Positions 63,643 through 64,000 of a DNA stretch of 64,000 bases are shown piece after piece. The position numbers were made by a program, and so were the translations under genes. The notes below the pieces were generated by a model. It did not search any database. It saw only the letters and a list, made by a program, of their open reading frames with translations, and had not been told where the DNA came from. Location of the stretch: NCBI GenBank assembly GCA_963565915.1, contig OY751485.1, forward strand, positions 4,464,001 to 4,528,000, given 5' to 3'. Numbering within the stretch: position 1 is the first letter of the stretch; each line of letters begins with the position of its first letter. The DNA comes from Entoloma clypeatum. Lineage: Eukaryota > Basidiomycota > Agaricomycetes > Agaricales > Entolomataceae.

Positions 63643-64000
63643 ATGCGGTGGTTTGCTCTGCCTAGCGTGCTCCTCGTCACGGGCGGCGCATGCGTCTTTG
63701 CTCAGAAGAGTGTGGACTCCTACCTTGCAACAGAATCGCCCATCGCGAAAGCTGGCCTCCTTGCCAACATCGGCCCTTCTGGCTCGAAATCATCGGGTGC
63801 AGCAAGTGGGATCGTCATCGCTTCCCCGAATACCGTCAATCCTAACTATCTGTTCACCTGGGTCCGCGACTCCTCACTCACCTTTCAATGCATCATTGAT
63901 CAGTAAGAGTTTTCCAAGGCCGACAATGGAGACGGCTGGTTTAGCGATATTTTTGTTTCTAGGTTTACGCAAGGACAAGATACCACTTTACGAAGCCAAA
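63643..64000 (+). CDS. Glucoamylase, GH15, 5' end (runs off the window)
   Basis: ATG at 63643 gives a signal peptide (MRWFALPSVLLVTGGACVFA), then the mature N-terminus typical of basidiomycete glucoamylases: SVDSYLATESPIAKAGLLAN, GIVIASPNTVNP and YLFTWVRDSSLTF. The WVRDS block lines the active-site pocket of GH15. The first intron is 63903-63962 (GTAAGAG...TTTCTAG). Exon 2 continues FTQGQDTTLRSQ to the window edge. The enzyme releases glucose from starch ends outside the cell. Confidence 0.92.

Noticed and set aside
1..64000. tRNA or rRNA genes
   Set aside because: No cloverleaf-compatible or conserved rRNA sequence was recognised by eye. A covariance-model scan would be needed to be sure about tRNAs.

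Overview
The window looks like a transposon-rich stretch of a filamentous basidiomycete (Agaricomycetes-type) nuclear genome. The evidence is short GT-AG introns of about 50-60 bases, chromodomain Ty3/Gypsy and Copia LTR elements, hAT, Tc1 and Mutator-like DNA transposons, a TE-associated Spt5-like KOW gene, and fungal secreted hydrolases (GH92 and GH15). Roughly 52 of the 64 kb is transposon-derived. Only about 53.0-64.0 kb is a normal host gene block.

Layout. 1-1997 is the 5' end of a damaged Gypsy element (copy A, minus strand) abutting a 20-bp minisatellite. 2787-31708 is one broken Spt5/KOW-like host gene on the minus strand, spread over 29 kb by two independent nests. Nest one is Copia-1 (4396-17521, target duplication GATCT), carrying Gypsy-1 (4891-12182, duplication AGTAC) in its leader. 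Nest two is Gypsy-2 (18280-31446, duplication GCCAG), carrying Copia-2 (20552-26669), which itself carries a 331-bp insertion. 31798-34047 is a 620-bp inverted repeat with a 1-kb spacer. 34719-40023 is a decayed hAT transposase gene containing a solo LTR (36764-38842), which contains an apparently complete Tc1-like element (37110-38728). 40024 to about 52770 is a chimeric Gypsy copy B. It is split by a minisatellite-bearing hAT element (44725-45708, 8-bp duplication) and by a 6.3-kb Mutator-like element (45822-52147, 9-bp duplication). That last element holds a deleted Tc1-like element, two solo LTRs and a second minisatellite-bearing hAT element.

Host genes: GH92 alpha-mannosidase (53072-56796, minus), peptidyl-tRNA hydrolase (57290-57953, minus), a PAQR/Izh3-type membrane receptor (58107-60130, plus, divergent from the hydrolase), a membrane-anchored protein of unknown function (60717-62880, minus), and the 5' end of a GH15 glucoamylase (63643 to the window end, plus).

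Most unusual: Gypsy-1 and Gypsy-2 each carry, between pol and the 3' LTR and antisense to the element, an intact two-exon gene of 287 or 292 codons. Each encodes a coiled coil, a six-cysteine motif matching the fungal Zn(II)2Cys6 consensus, and an acidic tail. The 49-bp intron splits the cysteine motif in the linker of both. These elements are also saturated with TCCGA/CGGAG words, the kind of CGG triplet that Zn2Cys6 proteins bind. Most premature stops in the decayed genes are TGA at arginine positions, consistent with C-to-T decay at CpG.
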